From: Candidatus Magasanikbacteria bacterium RIFOXYD12_FULL_33_17 | Lineage (GTDB): Bacteria; Patescibacteriota; Patescibacteriia; Magasanikbacterales; UBA922 | NCBI GenBank assembly: GCA_001783255.1 | Contig: MFRB01000131.1 | Location: forward strand, 1-5,785 | Direction: 5' to 3' | Length of the DNA: 5,785 nucleotides | In this document: piece by piece, positions 4,905-5,785 of the stretch | Position numbering within the stretch: the first letter of the stretch is position 1 | Layout of the letters: every line of letters starts with the position of its first letter | Notes under the pieces: generated by a model | The model's database searches: none | Seen by the model: the letters and a program-made list of their open reading frames with translations, nothing else | Told to the model about the DNA's origin: nothing | Program-made: the position numbers and the translations under genes

Positions 4905-5785
4905 CTAAAGATACGATTCCAGACCCTGTTCTTCAATTTTCTTCAACAATTCTTTTATCCTTGGCACATCATTTTTATGACAAACCAAAGTTGTATTATT
5001 AGTATTTACCACGACCATACCTTTGAGACCAACAGTAGCCACAAGTCTGCCGTTTTCTTCATTTAAAATCAGACTATCTGTAGAATCCAAATCTACCACA
5101 TTTCCTTTTTCAAAATTTTTATCAGTCCCATCGACCAAAGCTTCTTTCAAAGCATAAAGCGTACCAGGATCAGTCCAACCAAGATCAACTTTCAAAACTA
5201 CAGCCTGATCTTTGTCTATTTTTTCGACTATCGCATTGTCAAAAGATTCTGCTTCTAATTTTGGATATTCAGTTGCTAAATCTTTTTTTCCACTTACCAT
5301 ATCATCTAGTGCAATATACATTTCTGGTTTATGTTTCTTATAAAGTTCCAAAACAAAATCAATATCAAAAATAAAGTACCCTGGATTCCACATCCACTCT
5401 TGACTCTCAAACATTTCTTGACACTTCAAAATTTCTGGACGATATTTCCAACTATCAAATTTGAACAAATCTCCTTCAATATTTTCACCCAAATGTATCC
5501 AACCTAAATTTTCATTAGCAAATCTAGCCTGTTCACCCAAGAAAACAAATCTGTTAGGATTTTCTGCAATGAGTTTATCAGCCTTTTTCAAAGCTTCCAC
5601 GAAATTATCAGGTTTTTTCATAAAGTGATCAGCCCAGAGCATAGCAATTGTACCAGAAATTCCCTGTTTTTTGAGACGCATCAAAGCTAAGCCCACAGCC
5701 GCTGTCAAATCACGTCTAGCTGGTTCTCCTAGAATATTATTTCTATCAAGTTTTGGCAAGTGTGTACAAACCAAATCAACATATT
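4905..5785 (-). CDS. manC: Mannose-1-phosphate guanylyltransferase, N-terminus cut by window edge
   Basis: Makes GDP-mannose from mannose 1-phosphate and GTP for glycan synthesis, in the cytoplasm. About 292 C-terminal residues are visible; the frame stays open to the edge (Tyr-Val-Asp precede the Leu at 5774), so the GGxGTR nucleotide-binding loop, roughly 60-70 residues in, lies outside. Counting from that Leu: ILGEPARRDLTAAVGLAL (14-31) matches the EPxxRNTAxAI block; AMLWADH (44-50) matches the family's LPADH; WMWNPGYFIFDIDFVLELY (127-145) matches the WNSGIF region; SFDNAIVEK (177-185) and VDLGWTDPGTLYALKEAL (196-213) are the ManC SxDxAxxEK and GWxDxG motifs. Residues about 225-265 resemble the short beta segment after the transferase domain. 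There is no ManA-type isomerase fusion. Where FVEKP is expected it reads FDSWKYRP (106-113), so this is a divergent subfamily and the exact sugar is less certain. The stop is 128 bp before mltG. Confidence 0.82.
   Translation of the reverse strand, partial: YVDLVCTHLPKLDRNNILGEPARRDLTAAVGLALMRLKKQGISGTIAMLWADHFMKKPDNFVEALKKADKLIAENPNRFVFLGEQARFANENLGWIHLGENIEGDLFKFDSWKYRPEILKCQEMFESQEWMWNPGYFIFDIDFVLELYKKHKPEMYIALDDMVSGKKDLATEYPKLEAESFDNAIVEKIDKDQAVVLKVDLGWTDPGTLYALKEALVDGTDKNFEKGNVVDLDSTDSLILNEENGRLVATVGLKGMVVVNTNNTTLVCHKNDVPRIKELLKKIEEQGLESYL

Noticed and set aside
1..5785. CRISPR array, tRNA, rRNA or transposase
   Set aside because: No regularly spaced repeat array, cloverleaf, rRNA-like segment or transposase frame was seen on either strand.

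Overview
The window is AT-rich bacterial DNA. All six genes lie on the minus strand and read from right to left, with spacers of 11 to 128 bp. Compact packing, low G+C, a short Mesh1-like HD protein, a stand-alone malic enzyme and divergent versions of common enzymes suggest an uncultured lineage such as the Patescibacteria (Candidate Phyla Radiation). This is inference; no rRNA or lineage marker is present. The stops are TAA, TAG and one TGA, and no gene needs a recoded stop, so the standard bacterial code fits. None of the five visible start codons has a convincing Shine-Dalgarno sequence.

Layout in transcription order: (1) 5785-4905, a mannose-1-phosphate guanylyltransferase (ManC-like) whose N-terminus is cut by the window edge; (2) a 128-bp spacer dominated by a 72-bp inverted repeat made of eight 7-bp units; (3) 4776-3745, mltG, endolytic peptidoglycan transglycosylase; (4) 3694-2564, a malic enzyme without the phosphotransacetylase-like tail; (5) a 53-bp spacer with an 8-bp direct repeat; (6) 2510-1359, queA for tRNA queuosine synthesis, carrying two extra segments, one of which is a GC-rich palindromic block; (7) 1316-534, a CAP/SCP-domain lipoprotein on a Pro/Glu/Lys-rich stalk; (8) 522-46, a Mesh1/RelA-hydrolase-like HD protein whose last codons lie inside a GC-rich hairpin reaching towards the left edge.

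The genes do not form one pathway. ManC, MltG and the CAP lipoprotein concern the cell surface; malic enzyme is central metabolism; QueA is tRNA modification; the HD protein may act on alarmones or related nucleotides. Short spacers allow co-transcription, but no promoter or terminator is certain.

The most unusual content is three palindromic sequences. Two are GC-rich islands (57-60% G+C against 25-39% beside them) that overlap or interrupt coding sequence in frame, in queA and at the end of the HD gene, resembling in principle the in-gene palindromic elements of Rickettsia. The third is an inverted array of four plus four heptads (CRCRTAW) between manC and mltG. Whether these are mobile repeats, regulatory sites or lineage-specific structures needs genome-wide comparison.
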